The position numbers were made by a program, and so were the translations under genes. From positions 1-64,000 of the forward strand of contig JACOUQ010000029.1 of assembly GCA_016177775.1 (NCBI GenBank): DNA of 64,000 nucleotides. Reading direction: 5' to 3'. Of this stretch, positions 8,780 through 17,607 are shown in pieces. This DNA comes from Geobacter sp. (GTDB taxonomy: Bacteria; Desulfobacterota; Desulfuromonadia; Geobacterales; Geobacteraceae). How positions within the stretch are numbered: the first letter of the stretch is position 1; each line of letters starts with the position of its first letter. The notes below the pieces were generated by a model, which saw only the letters and a program-made list of their open reading frames with translations, was not told where the DNA came from and did not search any database.

Positions 8780-9160
8780 CTATTCCTCATCCGGCGCAGG
8801 ATGCACGAGGCAGGCGGCCGATTCCTTCTGGGCCACGTCGCCCCGCCTGATCTTCCCCTCTACGATCTCGGCTTCGAGGTAGTGCTCCCCAAGGTAGGAG
8901 AGCACCTTTATCCTGCCCACTTCGGTCCTCTTGATGGCCCCGTAGGCGTAGACCTCCCGGTAGACCGGAATCACGTCGCCAATGCAGATAACCTTTTTCA
9001 CATCCTGGGTACCGCTATGGAAGAGGCGCACCTTCTTTCCCATTTTCGTCTCCACCTCGTTCCTCAGCTCCTGCTGCTGTTTCGTGACCTGTGCGGCCAC
9101 CGGGGAGCATGCGATTATTGTTGTCGCCAGAACCAAAATAATCTTAATCAATCTTCTCAT
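8780..9160 (-). CDS. Exported hypothetical protein
   Basis: A Sec signal peptide (residues 1-23, cleavage near VAAQ) precedes about 100 residues with QQQELRNEVETKMGKKVRLFHSG and a beta-rich region (GDVIPVYREVY..EVGRIKVLSYLGEHYLEAEIVEGKIRRGDVAQ). The second half resembles small periplasmic beta-barrel modules that follow FlgT/LysM-type repeats, but I cannot name the family. It lies between mce and a ribbon-helix-helix gene. Confidence 0.6.
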   Translation of the reverse strand: MRRLIKIILVLATTIIACSPVAAQVTKQQQELRNEVETKMGKKVRLFHSGTQDVKKVICIGDVIPVYREVYAYGAIKRTEVGRIKVLSYLGEHYLEAEIVEGKIRRGDVAQKESAACLVHPAPDEE

Positions 9161-9256
9161 TTTTCCATCTCCTTTGCTGGTTTAGTGAATTAATCACAGA
9201 GATTAGCCATTTATGCACGCTCTTAGCGGTTGATTCTTATTTATGAGGCATTCCTT

Positions 9257-9454
9257 CTAAGGAATCCGAACGTGCTCTGTACTTGTAGCATTATCCGCTT
9301 CAGTACAAAGATTCGCCCTGATCATCGATAATATTTGCCGCATCAGGTCGGATACTCTGGTAATCTGTCGATTTTTCATAATATCATGGAGGCCCTCCAA
9401 CTCTTCGTCTGAGAGTCTCAGAGAAATAACATTATCTTTCCGCTTGCGACCCAT
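9257..9454 (-). CDS. Ribbon-helix-helix DNA-binding protein
   Basis: The 65-aa protein has a basic N-terminus, one beta strand (NVISLRLSDEEL) and two helices (LEGLHDIMKNRQI, RVSDLMRQILSMI), the MetJ/Arc layout. It is built like the 55-aa protein at 60609-60776 (NIISIRITDAEM..ASDLMRAAF). It may regulate neighbouring catabolic genes. It starts 26 bases after the Fe-S oxidoreductase stop. Confidence 0.7.
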   Translation of the reverse strand: MGRKRKDNVISLRLSDEELEGLHDIMKNRQITRVSDLMRQILSMIRANLCTEADNATSTEHVRIP

Positions 9455-9479
9455 GTCGTACTCCTCCTACCCCAAAATG

Positions 9480-11477
9480 CTATATGCTTACTGCTGCCGG
9501 CCGCAGTCCCTCAGCCACTACCTCGGCAATATCTTTCACCTGCGTCTGGTCGGACTGCAGGTCCTTCAGGCCATCAGTGAACATGGTCAGACAATATGGG
9601 CAACTGACGCAGAGGGTATCGGGCTTCGTGGCCAGGGCCTCTTCAATCCTGTTGAGGTTGATTCGGCTCCCCTGATGCTCTTCCATCCACATCCTGCCGC
9701 CGCCTGCCCCACAGCAGAAGGAGTTCTGGTGATTGCGCTCCAGCTCGACGGGTGCACTGCCGGTGATAGCACGTATGACCTGGCGCGGGGGCTCATACAC
9801 ATCGTTGTGCCGGCCCAGATAGCAGGAATCGTGGATGGCGATCCTGCCCAGCTCGGTTACCTGGTGGTTCAGTTTTAGTTTGCCGCTGGTGAGGAGGCTG
9901 TCGATAAACTCGCTGTGGTGGGTGACCTCCAGTTCCAGGCCGTACTGGCGGTAGTCGTTTTTCAGGGTGGTGAAGCAGTGGGGGCACTGTGTGATGATTT
10001 TGGTGATCCCCTTGTCTTTGAACAGCTTGACGTTCTGTTTCGCCATCCGGTCAAAGACGAATTCGTTGCCAAGCCGGCGCAATGAGTCGCCGCAGCAGAG
10101 CTCTTCCTTGCCCAGGATCCCCCAGGAGACGCCGGAGGCGTTCAAGATGGTGGCCAGGGCCACTGTGACATGCTTCTGCCGGGAGTCAAAGGAGCCGGCA
10201 CAGCCCACGTAGAGGAGGTATTCCGATTCGTTGGCAGCGAACGGTTTGACCTCAAGGGTGGAGTACCATTTGGTCCGGTCGGTGGGGGCAATCCCCCAGG
10301 GGTTGGATCGCCCTTCCATGTTCTCGAACAGGTTGAGTAGTTCTTCGGGGAAGCGGGCTTTCATCTGCACCAGGTGCCGGCGCATTTTAACGATCTTGGG
10401 CATCTGTTCGATAAAGACCGGACAGGCGGCCATACAGGCGCCGCAGGTGGTACACGACCAGATGGCGTCCTCGGAGACGCTCCCCTCTCCGTCGCCGATC
10501 AAAGGCTGGCCGGCCTGGAATTTCTCCTGGTCGAGCCGGCCTTTGAGCAGGTTTATCTTGATGTCATGCACAACCTGGCGGGGGTTGAGCGGCTTGCCGG
10601 TGGCAACTGCCGGACAGGCGCTCTGGCAGCGGCCGCATTCGGTGCAGGAGAAGCCGTCGAGCAGGTCTTTCCAGGCCAGTTGGTCCACACTGCCGGCGCC
10701 GAAGGTCTCTCCTCTTGCGAATTCCTCCCGCGACGCGGTGTTCGGCTTCTCCAGGCTGGCAAAGAAGCAGTTGGGGATGGCGGTTAGGATGTGCATATGT
10801 TTGCTGTGGGGCAGGTAGTTCATAAACAGCAGCAGGACGATGGCGTGGAGCCACCAGAAGAAGGAGGTGAGCGGCTGTAGGTTCTCTGCCGGGACGGCGG
10901 CCAGGATCTTGGCGGCCAGAGCGGAGACCGGCATGTAGGCGGCGGCCGGTCCTTTGCCCATGGCGATCAGGGCGCCGTGGAGGCCGAAGTAGGCGAGCAT
11001 GAGGAGTGCGATGCTGCCGAGGATCAGGAACGCCTCCAGGCTGCGGGGGCTGGCGTAGGAGGTCGCCATGTAGTCAGGGGCAAAGAAGAGCCGTCTGATT
11101 GCAGCCAGGGCCACGGCCGCCAGGGCAAGGAGCGAGACGGCGTCGAAGGCAAGCAGGAGGAGATGGTGCAGCGACTCTGGCAGTACGGCGAGGCTGACCT
11201 CGGGAAAGAGGCCGGCGAGGAGGAATTCACCATTGGCTATGAGGAGGATGACGAAGGCCCAGAAGATGATGGCATGGTTCAAGCCAAACTGCCTGGCGAT
11301 GACCCGCTTCTGGCCAAAGGCGTAGAGCAGCACGTCCAGAAGCCTTCGTCCCGGCTCCTGGAAGCGGTCTTCCGGTTTGCCGACGGCGACGAGGGAAAAT
11401 CTCCGGTAGCAGCTCCAGCTGAACAATAACAGGGATGCTATGAGCAGTGGTGCGTAGATGTTGAAATTTGGTGTCAT
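9480..11477 (-). CDS. Membrane Fe-S ETF:(mena)quinone oxidoreductase
   Basis: The 665-aa protein has five or six N-terminal membrane helices (residues about 8-250, NarI-like cytochrome b fold). Two [4Fe-4S] motifs follow (CTECGRCQSACP, CTTCGACMAACP), then two CCG domains (VGCAGSF..ELCCGD and DSCYLGRHN..FCCGAGGGRMW). This architecture matches the ETF:menaquinone oxidoreductases of anaerobes. It sits directly downstream of etfBA with the same polarity. It should pass electrons from reduced ETF to the quinone pool. No acyl-CoA dehydrogenase is present in the window. Confidence 0.85.
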   Translation of the reverse strand: MTPNFNIYAPLLIASLLLFSWSCYRRFSLVAVGKPEDRFQEPGRRLLDVLLYAFGQKRVIARQFGLNHAIIFWAFVILLIANGEFLLAGLFPEVSLAVLPESLHHLLLLAFDAVSLLALAAVALAAIRRLFFAPDYMATSYASPRSLEAFLILGSIALLMLAYFGLHGALIAMGKGPAAAYMPVSALAAKILAAVPAENLQPLTSFFWWLHAIVLLLFMNYLPHSKHMHILTAIPNCFFASLEKPNTASREEFARGETFGAGSVDQLAWKDLLDGFSCTECGRCQSACPAVATGKPLNPRQVVHDIKINLLKGRLDQEKFQAGQPLIGDGEGSVSEDAIWSCTTCGACMAACPVFIEQMPKIVKMRRHLVQMKARFPEELLNLFENMEGRSNPWGIAPTDRTKWYSTLEVKPFAANESEYLLYVGCAGSFDSRQKHVTVALATILNASGVSWGILGKEELCCGDSLRRLGNEFVFDRMAKQNVKLFKDKGITKIITQCPHCFTTLKNDYRQYGLELEVTHHSEFIDSLLTSGKLKLNHQVTELGRIAIHDSCYLGRHNDVYEPPRQVIRAITGSAPVELERNHQNSFCCGAGGGRMWMEEHQGSRINLNRIEEALATKPDTLCVSCPYCLTMFTDGLKDLQSDQTQVKDIAEVVAEGLRPAAVSI

Positions 11478-11517
11478 GGCTTAAACCTCACATAGGCTGA
11501 ATGCTAATGGTTGTTTA

Positions 11518-12834
11518 CTACAGCTGTTTCAGCTCCCGGATCCCCCGGGTGAGCTCGGGGACCACCTGGAACAGGTCGCCGACGATACCGTAATGGGCGA
11601 CTTCAAAGATGGGCGCTTCCTTGTCCCGGTTGATGGCGATGATGAGGTCCGAGTCCTGCATCCCCACCAGGTGCTGAATGGCGCCCGAGATGCCGCAGGC
11701 GATGTAGATCTTTGGCCGCACGGTTTTGCCGGTTTGCCCGACCTGACGGTCATGGGGCATCCAGCCGGCGTCGACGGCGCTCCGGGAGGCGCCGACCACG
11801 CCCCCCAGTTCGTCGGCAAGTTCTTTGAGCAGGGCGAAGTTGTCCGGTCCCATCATCCCCCGGCCGCCGGAGACGATGAATTCGGCGCCGGCCACGTCCA
11901 CGTGGTCTTTTCCCTTTTTGTCGTTGATGACGTCCAGGACCTTGGTGAGGATCTCTTTTTCCTCGACTTGGCAGGAGAACCGGACGATCTCGCCGGTTGC
12001 CCCTTCCCGCCGTTCCGGCAGCGGCATGACGTGGGGCCGGACCGTGGCCATCTGGGGCCGGAATTTGTCGCACATGATGGTGGCCATGATGTTGCCGCCA
12101 AAGGCGGGCCGGGTCTGCATGAGGTTGCGCTTGGCGTCGACGGCCAGGCCAGTGCAATCGGCGGTGAGGCCGGTGCCAACGACGGTGGCGACGGCGCCGG
12201 CCAGGTCGCGGCCGAGGCCTGTGGCGCCCATGAGGATGATCTCGGGTTTGCGACTGTCGATCAGGTAGCAGAGTGCCTTGAGGTAGGCCTCGGTGCGGTA
12301 ATGTTTGTATACCGGGGCATCGACCAGATAGGCCTTGTCGGCGCCATAGGCGAATGCCTCGTGGCAGAGCGATTCGACATTCTCTCCGAGGACGACGGCG
12401 ATCAGTTCGGCGTCGATTGCGTCGGCCAGTTCCCGCCCTTTGCCCAAGAGTTCCCACGAGACCCGGGCCGGCTCCCCTTCTGTCTGTTCGATGAAGACCC
12501 AGACCCCCCGGTAGGCGGCCAGCTTCGCCGCCATAGCCTTGGCCTCGGGGTCGTCGTCTTCCGGTTCACCGCCGGCAGTCTTCATCAGTTCATCGAGGAT
12601 CTTCTGTTCCTCCGGGGTGAAGTACAGCTCGATGGCCTGAGCCGGGCAAACCTTGACGCACTTGACGCAGCCGATGCACTTGTCGCTGGTTATGACCGGT
12701 TCGCCGGCGTCGTTCATGGCTATGATGTTTATAGGACAGGAGCTCTCGCAGCGGGCCCCGCAGGCGATACATTTTCCTTCGAGAAGCCGTACTTTGCCCC
12801 TGGGTTTCTTGATCGGTTTCTTTGCGTCAGTCAT
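11518..12834 (-). CDS. etfA: Electron transfer flavoprotein alpha subunit with N-terminal ferredoxin
   Basis: The 438-aa protein starts with a two-cluster ferredoxin module (residues about 15-75: CIACGARCESSCP, CIGCVKCVKVCPAQA). The ETF alpha fold follows (VWVFIEQTEGEPARVSWELLGKGRELAD), with the FAD-binding C-terminus (VSGGRGMMGPDNFALLKELADELGG.. GASRSAVDAGWMPHDRQVGQTGKTV.. YIACGISGAIQHLVGM). The fused ferredoxin is typical of anaerobic ETFs linked to Fe-S quinone reductases. It overlaps no neighbour and lies between etfB and the oxidoreductase gene. Confidence 0.93.
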   Translation of the reverse strand: MTDAKKPIKKPRGKVRLLEGKCIACGARCESSCPINIIAMNDAGEPVITSDKCIGCVKCVKVCPAQAIELYFTPEEQKILDELMKTAGGEPEDDDPEAKAMAAKLAAYRGVWVFIEQTEGEPARVSWELLGKGRELADAIDAELIAVVLGENVESLCHEAFAYGADKAYLVDAPVYKHYRTEAYLKALCYLIDSRKPEIILMGATGLGRDLAGAVATVVGTGLTADCTGLAVDAKRNLMQTRPAFGGNIMATIMCDKFRPQMATVRPHVMPLPERREGATGEIVRFSCQVEEKEILTKVLDVINDKKGKDHVDVAGAEFIVSGGRGMMGPDNFALLKELADELGGVVGASRSAVDAGWMPHDRQVGQTGKTVRPKIYIACGISGAIQHLVGMQDSDLIIAINRDKEAPIFEVAHYGIVGDLFQVVPELTRGIRELKQL

Positions 12835-12861
12835 GGTTCCTCGCTCCTCGTTTCTAGTTCC

Positions 12862-13674
12862 TTAGACCGGCAGCAGGTCCTTGCTCAGCAGTTTTTCCAG
12901 CAACAGCCTGGAAGTTCCCTTCGGATCGCTCAGGCCATCGCCGACGATCTCCCCCTTTTCCCGCTGCGGGGAGAATATCCGGCTTACCCAGGTGGGTGAG
13001 CCTTTGAGGCCGATGCTGTTCACGTCCAGCTTGAGGACTTCGTTGTTCCAGACCTTGACCTCCAGCTCCTCGGACTCAAGCCGTAACGGGACGGTCGGAT
13101 AGCGCGGCCTGTTCAATTCACGCACTACGGTGAGCATAGCCGGCAACGGCGCCTCGACGACCTCGTGCCGTCCTTCAAGCTTACGTCGCACCCTGATCTT
13201 TTTGTGGAGTAGGTCCACGCTCTCCACCCGGTCCACCAGGGTGAGCTGGCTGTACCGGTTGCGTGTGGCAATGCCCGGGCCGACCTGTGCCGTGTCGCCG
13301 TCGATGGTCTGCTTGCCGCACAGGACCAGACCGACCTCTTCTATCTCATGAAGCTTCTTGATCGCCGCGGACAGCACGTTGCTGGTGGCTAAGGTATCGG
13401 CACCGCCAAAGGCCCTGTCGGAAAGAAGAATCGCTTCGTCCACTCCGACCGCCAGCGCCTTCCTGAGGGTCGCCTCGGCATTCGGCGGTCCCATAGAAAT
13501 AGCAACTACGCGCATTCCGAACTTGTCTTTCATGCGCAAAGCCTCTTCCAGGGCATGGGTATCATAGGGATTGGCAATGAACGGTATTCCCTCCCGGACC
13601 AGAGTGTTGGTCACCGGGTCAATCTGAACCTGGGTCGTATCGGGCACCTGTTTGATGCAGACAACTGTGAGCAT
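12862..13674 (-). CDS. etfB: Electron transfer flavoprotein beta subunit
   Basis: The 270-aa subunit shows ETF beta motifs: VVCIKQVPDTTQVQIDP at the N-terminus, GIPFIANPYDTHALEEALRMKD and the nucleotide-contact region VLCGKQTIDGDTAQVGPGIATR. It pairs with EtfA to carry two electrons from a dehydrogenase. First of three genes etfB-etfA-oxidoreductase. Confidence 0.94.
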   Translation of the reverse strand: MLTVVCIKQVPDTTQVQIDPVTNTLVREGIPFIANPYDTHALEEALRMKDKFGMRVVAISMGPPNAEATLRKALAVGVDEAILLSDRAFGGADTLATSNVLSAAIKKLHEIEEVGLVLCGKQTIDGDTAQVGPGIATRNRYSQLTLVDRVESVDLLHKKIRVRRKLEGRHEVVEAPLPAMLTVVRELNRPRYPTVPLRLESEELEVKVWNNEVLKLDVNSIGLKGSPTWVSRIFSPQREKGEIVGDGLSDPKGTSRLLLEKLLSKDLLPV

Positions 13675-13733
13675 ACGTAACCTCGCTTGATTTCCATGAA
13701 TATTCAGGATTTTGGCTATGCAGGACCGGTTTA

Positions 13734-14621
13734 CTACCAGATGAAGGCAAATTTAAAGTTGAGCGAATTTGATACAGGTGTGTTCTTACCTTCAACACCG
13801 TAGTCATATCTTGCCGTCAGATTCATTGAATCTGTAAAGTTAAGCATCATTCCAGCACCAAGTGCTGTCTCGTTGCTGTTGGAATTAACAATTTTCTGCC
13901 CTGTGACTTCATCCTTTGAAGATCCTGTAACCTGATAGTCAACCCCAAGGAACGGTTCTAAATATTTGTGGGCGCGGTAGCCGAAACGAAGGTTTGCATG
14001 AAATGTACTGCCCGGGTCCACATCGTTCACGCCTGTTTGATGTCGGGTCGATTTGAAGATGTAACCGGTGTGTCCACAAATGTCCAAGTCGCCCAATTGA
14101 ACATCGCCTATGATCGTCGTAAGGCTCCCCCATGTCTTGTCAGACACTGCATCACTACCTACGGGAACGGACAAAAAACTCTGCAGCCCGAGTGTACTGT
14201 TCTTGCTGGGCTTTATCCAGGCAGCAAAACCGGGCAGTGGATCTCCGATGCCGGATGCGGAGAATCCAGGTTTTTGGACGCTTATTTCCGGAAGCACTAT
14301 TTCCCAGGCAAGGCCAACATCCGGCAATGATTTAACGGTGAAGAAGTGCACATATTTTGTTAAACCCACAGCAGTTGTTGTACCGGGGCCACTGCCCCTG
14401 TGACCATTATTGTCATAGGCCATATTGTCAGTCTGCAAAAAGCCATATTGTACAATCGCATTGAAAGAATCGTAATTTACCGGGAGTGCATATTCATGTG
14501 GTCCAATCACATTCAATGGGATGCCGGAGGCATTGACATTTGCTGCATGCATAAAGAAAAATAAGAAAATTGCTGCGGATACTATCGTTTTTCTGCTACC
14601 GATGTATTTTGATTTATTCAT
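13734..14621 (-). CDS. Outer-membrane channel, MetA/SphA phenol-pathway-like
   Basis: The 295-aa protein has a signal sequence (residues about 10-32) and a beta-rich body with PLNVIGPHEYALPVNYDSFNAIVQYGF, GLTKYVHFFTVKSLPDVGLAWEIVLPE and a C-terminal beta strand ending FAFIW. This resembles the transporter/MetA-pathway-of-phenol-degradation family thought to let hydrophobic substrates cross the outer membrane. The start at 14621 avoids an upstream in-frame extension. In this catabolic run it may help uptake of a ketone, alcohol or aromatic. Confidence 0.65.
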   Translation of the reverse strand: MNKSKYIGSRKTIVSAAIFLFFFMHAANVNASGIPLNVIGPHEYALPVNYDSFNAIVQYGFLQTDNMAYDNNGHRGSGPGTTTAVGLTKYVHFFTVKSLPDVGLAWEIVLPEISVQKPGFSASGIGDPLPGFAAWIKPSKNSTLGLQSFLSVPVGSDAVSDKTWGSLTTIIGDVQLGDLDICGHTGYIFKSTRHQTGVNDVDPGSTFHANLRFGYRAHKYLEPFLGVDYQVTGSSKDEVTGQKIVNSNSNETALGAGMMLNFTDSMNLTARYDYGVEGKNTPVSNSLNFKFAFIW

Positions 14622-14653
14622 GATTGAGTCCCTTTTTAGTAATAAAAACCACG

Positions 14654-14875
14654 TCATGCAAACACGTAGATGGGATTACCCATTTGATCCTCAGCAAGAA
14701 AAACCACCTCCATGCCGATTTCAATATCCGTACTTTCCGTATACCCTTCGACTCGGGCCATCCTTTTCTGCCGGTTCACCTCCACTACCGCCAAGACATA
14801 CGGGGTCTTATCCTGAAAAGCCTCAGTGCCGCTATGCACGATTGAATAGGTATATATGGTGCCGCGCCTCTCCAT
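14654..14875 (-). CDS. DUF35 OB-fold protein (thiolase partner)
   Basis: The 73-aa protein is the OB-fold half of a DUF35 protein (GTIYTYSIVHSGTEAFQDKTPYVLAVVEV...GMEVVFLAEDQMGNPIYVF). The usual N-terminal zinc ribbon is absent. It starts 5 bases after the thiolase stop. DUF35 proteins scaffold thiolases in the archaeal HMG-CoA pathway. It therefore likely supports the adjacent thiolase rather than acting as an enzyme. Confidence 0.7.
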   Translation of the reverse strand: MERRGTIYTYSIVHSGTEAFQDKTPYVLAVVEVNRQKRMARVEGYTESTDIEIGMEVVFLAEDQMGNPIYVFA

Positions 14876-14879
14876 TTCG

Positions 14880-16043
14880 CTACCTCCCCCGAAAAATGCT
14901 GACAACGCAGGTGGCGGCGGTGCCACCGATGTTGTGCGTCATGCCTATGTCCGCCTTCTTCAACTGACGTGCGCCACCATCTCCGCGCAACTGGGTGACA
15001 ATTTCGTAAATCTGACAGAGGCCCGTTGCCCCGATCGGGTGCCCTTTTGCCTTCAAGCCGCCGCTCACATTGATCGGAATCTGGCCATGCAGCGCAGTTT
15101 TCCCTTCTGCCAGGGCATATGCCCCCGCCCCTTTGGCAAAGAACCCCAAATCTTCGGAATTGATTATTTGTGTAATGGTGAAGCAGTCGTGCACCTCGGC
15201 CAGATCTATCTGAGATGGCCGCAGTCCTGCCTGTGCATATGCATTTCGTGCAGCAAGTACGGTCGCATCAAAGGTGGTCATGCTCTTTTTGGAAGCCAGG
15301 GTCAGGGTGTCGCCGGCCTGACCGCAACCGACCACTTCCACCAGCCGCTTCCGACTGACCGCTTTTGCCAGATCGGTGGCCGCCAGTACCACAAACGCGG
15401 AGCCATCCGAGACCAGAGAACAATCGAATATCGTGAAGGGAGAGGCGATCGGAACACCGTTTTTCACCTGCTCAACGGTGATCCTTTTCTGCAACTGGGC
15501 ATGGGGATTGAGCAGGGCGTTCTCGTGGTTCTGCACCGCGCACAGGGCCATTTCATGCCGCACATTGCCGAACTCGTGAAAATAGCGGTTGGCGATCATG
15601 GCAAAAATCGAAGGAAACGTAGCGCCAACTCCTGCCTCCAGATCAATGTCCGCTGCTCCGGCCAGGCCTGCTGTTACTGGCCCGGTTGATTGATGGGTCA
15701 TCTTTTCCACGCCACCGACCAGAACCACATCGTACAATCCCGTCGCTACGGCATGCAAAGCCTGACGGAACGCCAGACTCCCCGATGCGCACGCACCTTC
15801 GATTCGCAGCGTGGGGATATTGCCCAGACCGAGGGCTTCTGCAGCCAGCGGCCCCAGGTGCCCCTGGCCGGAAAAGGCTTGGGCGTTAAAGTTGCTCATG
15901 AACAGCGCTTCGACCTCTTCTCTGCCTATGCCGGCATCATCGATAGCCTTTGTACCCGCCTCCTGGATCAATTCTCTCAGTGACTTATCAGGGAAGCGGC
16001 CTATCTTCGTTTCGCCAATGCCAATGACGGATACACTACGCAT
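14880..16043 (-). CDS. Thiolase (SCP2/archaeal type), acetoacetyl-CoA cleaving
   Basis: The 387-aa thiolase fold has the nucleophilic Cys in IEGACASGSLAFRQAL (about residues 82-97) and His-containing motifs GLKAKGHPIGATGLCQIYE and MTHNIGGTAATCVVSIF. It belongs to the SCP2/DUF35-associated subgroup rather than the classic PhaA type. After the CoA-transferase step it should split acetoacetyl-CoA into two acetyl-CoA. Substrate is inferred from context; a longer 3-ketoacyl-CoA is possible. Confidence 0.85.
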   Translation of the reverse strand: MRSVSVIGIGETKIGRFPDKSLRELIQEAGTKAIDDAGIGREEVEALFMSNFNAQAFSGQGHLGPLAAEALGLGNIPTLRIEGACASGSLAFRQALHAVATGLYDVVLVGGVEKMTHQSTGPVTAGLAGAADIDLEAGVGATFPSIFAMIANRYFHEFGNVRHEMALCAVQNHENALLNPHAQLQKRITVEQVKNGVPIASPFTIFDCSLVSDGSAFVVLAATDLAKAVSRKRLVEVVGCGQAGDTLTLASKKSMTTFDATVLAARNAYAQAGLRPSQIDLAEVHDCFTITQIINSEDLGFFAKGAGAYALAEGKTALHGQIPINVSGGLKAKGHPIGATGLCQIYEIVTQLRGDGGARQLKKADIGMTHNIGGTAATCVVSIFRGR

Positions 16044-16066
16044 TTCTCACCTCTCTCCGCGTCTGT

Positions 16067-16729
16067 CTAGTGCGCTTCAATAGCCTTAAGCTGTGTATCG
16101 ATGCTCAAGGCGGGACCGGTTACGCGCTGCACATCTTCAAGCGAGTAGCCCGGGGCGACTTCCTTCAACACCAGACCGTTCTTGGTGATATCGATGACCG
16201 CCATGTCGGTGATGATGCGATGCACCACCCCTTTGCCGGTCAGCGGCAGGGAGCAGCTGTCGACGATCTTGGGCTGACCGCTCTTGCTGCAGTGCTCCAT
16301 GATCACAACGACCCGTTGCGCCCCATGCACCAGATCCATGGCGCCACCCGGCCCTTTTACCATTTTGCCGGGCACAACCCAGTTGGCCAGATCGCCACCT
16401 ACTGACACTTCCATGCCCCCCAGAATGGAGAGATTTATATGCCCGCCACGGATCATGGCAAACGACTCGGCACTGCTAAAAAGACTGGCGCCGGGAATCA
16501 TGGTGATCGTCTCCTTGCCGGCATTAATCAGTTCCGGGTCCACTTGTGCTTCCGTCGGATAGGGGCCGATGCCGAGAAGGCCGTTCTCCGACTGCAGGAC
16601 CACATGTTTGTCACCGGGGATATAGTTGGCTACCAGCGTCGGAATGCCGATCCCCAGGTTTACATAAAAGCCGCTTTCTATTTCCTGCGCGGCACGTTGT
16701 GCTATCTGCTCTCTGGTCAATGACATCAT
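16067..16729 (-). CDS. 3-oxoacid CoA-transferase subunit B
   Basis: The 220-aa subunit contains the catalytic-Glu motif [14 protein letters not shown] (about residues 47-60), with [19 protein letters not shown] at the N-terminus and [26 protein letters not shown]. It probably transfers CoA from succinyl-CoA or acetyl-CoA to acetoacetate. The ATG overlaps the stop of subunit A (ATGA), so the two are translationally coupled. Equivalent to AtoA/ScoB. Confidence 0.92.
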   Translation of the reverse strand: MMSLTREQIAQRAAQEIESGFYVNLGIGIPTLVANYIPGDKHVVLQSENGLLGIGPYPTEAQVDPELINAGKETITMIPGASLFSSAESFAMIRGGHINLSILGGMEVSVGGDLANWVVPGKMVKGPGGAMDLVHGAQRVVVIMEHCSKSGQPKIVDSCSLPLTGKGVVHRIITDMAVIDITKNGLVLKEVAPGYSLEDVQRVTGPALSIDTQLKAIEAH

Positions 16730-17427
16730 TTACCTCCCGACGGGCGAACCGTTTTGCGTTCGATGCGTTTTTCGTAACCAGAGCACTGGATGACCCGATG
16801 CACGTAAATCCCCGGGGTATGGATAAAGTTGGGATCAAGTTCTCCCACCTCCACCAACTCCTCGACTTCGGCAACTGTCACATTGCCGGCGGCAGCCATC
16901 ATCGGGTTGAAGTTGCAGGAGGTCTTGTTGTAGATGAGATTGCCCGACCGGTCCCCTTTCACTGCCTTGACAAAGGAAAAATCCGCTGTCAGCGCTGTTT
17001 CAAGCACGTATTCCTTGCCGTTGAAGATCCGCACTTCCTTACCCTCGGTGAGCTTCGTCCCTACTCCGGCCGGGGTGTAAAAAGCCGGAATACCTGCACC
17101 GCCAGCCCTGATCCGCTCTGCCAGGGTGCCTTGCGGGACAAACTCCAGCTCCAGCTCACCGGCCAGGAATTGCCGCTCAAACTCCCTGTTTTCGCCCACA
17201 TACGAGGCGATCATCTTCCGTATCTGCCTGGTGGTCAAAAGAGTCCCCAGGGCATAATCATCAATGCCACAGTTGTTGGATATGATCGTCAGATCCCTGG
17301 TCCCTTTTTTAAGCAACCCCTCGATCAGCTTCTCCGGGATGCCGACAAGACCAAAGCCACCGGCCATGATGGTTGCACCGTCCTGTATGTCATTAATGGC
17401 TTCTTCTATCGAACTTCGGACTTTCAT
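16726..17427 (-). CDS. 3-oxoacid CoA-transferase subunit A
   Basis: The 233-aa subunit has the glycine-rich CoA-binding start [42 protein letters not shown] and GLxP-type [16 protein letters not shown]. It activates acetoacetate produced by acetone carboxylase, together with subunit B. Equivalent to AtoD/ScoA. A 180-bp gap separates it from the alcohol dehydrogenase upstream. Confidence 0.92.
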   Translation of the reverse strand: MKVRSSIEEAINDIQDGATIMAGGFGLVGIPEKLIEGLLKKGTRDLTIISNNCGIDDYALGTLLTTRQIRKMIASYVGENREFERQFLAGELELEFVPQGTLAERIRAGGAGIPAFYTPAGVGTKLTEGKEVRIFNGKEYVLETALTADFSFVKAVKGDRSGNLIYNKTSCNFNPMMAAAGNVTVAEVEELVEVGELDPNFIHTPGIYVHRVIQCSGYEKRIERKTVRPSGGK

Positions 17428-17607
17428 GACTGTTCTCCTTGCAGCAAAACGCTGTAGCTGCCAACCGCATCACTCTAGTGGACAGCCTCCTGGCCTGGAA
17501 TGGGCATGACGCCCATCCCAGGCTCTTCTACGTGATCCATTACCGACAGATGGTGCTACGCTTGTACATATTTCGTCAGATTCGAAGTCTCCCCGATAAC
17601 GTATCGT

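Noticed and set aside
17428-17607. A second sigma-54 promoter in the gap before the CoA-transferase genes
   Set aside because: A TTGGCAG stretch exists but the GG-N10-GC spacing is not met.
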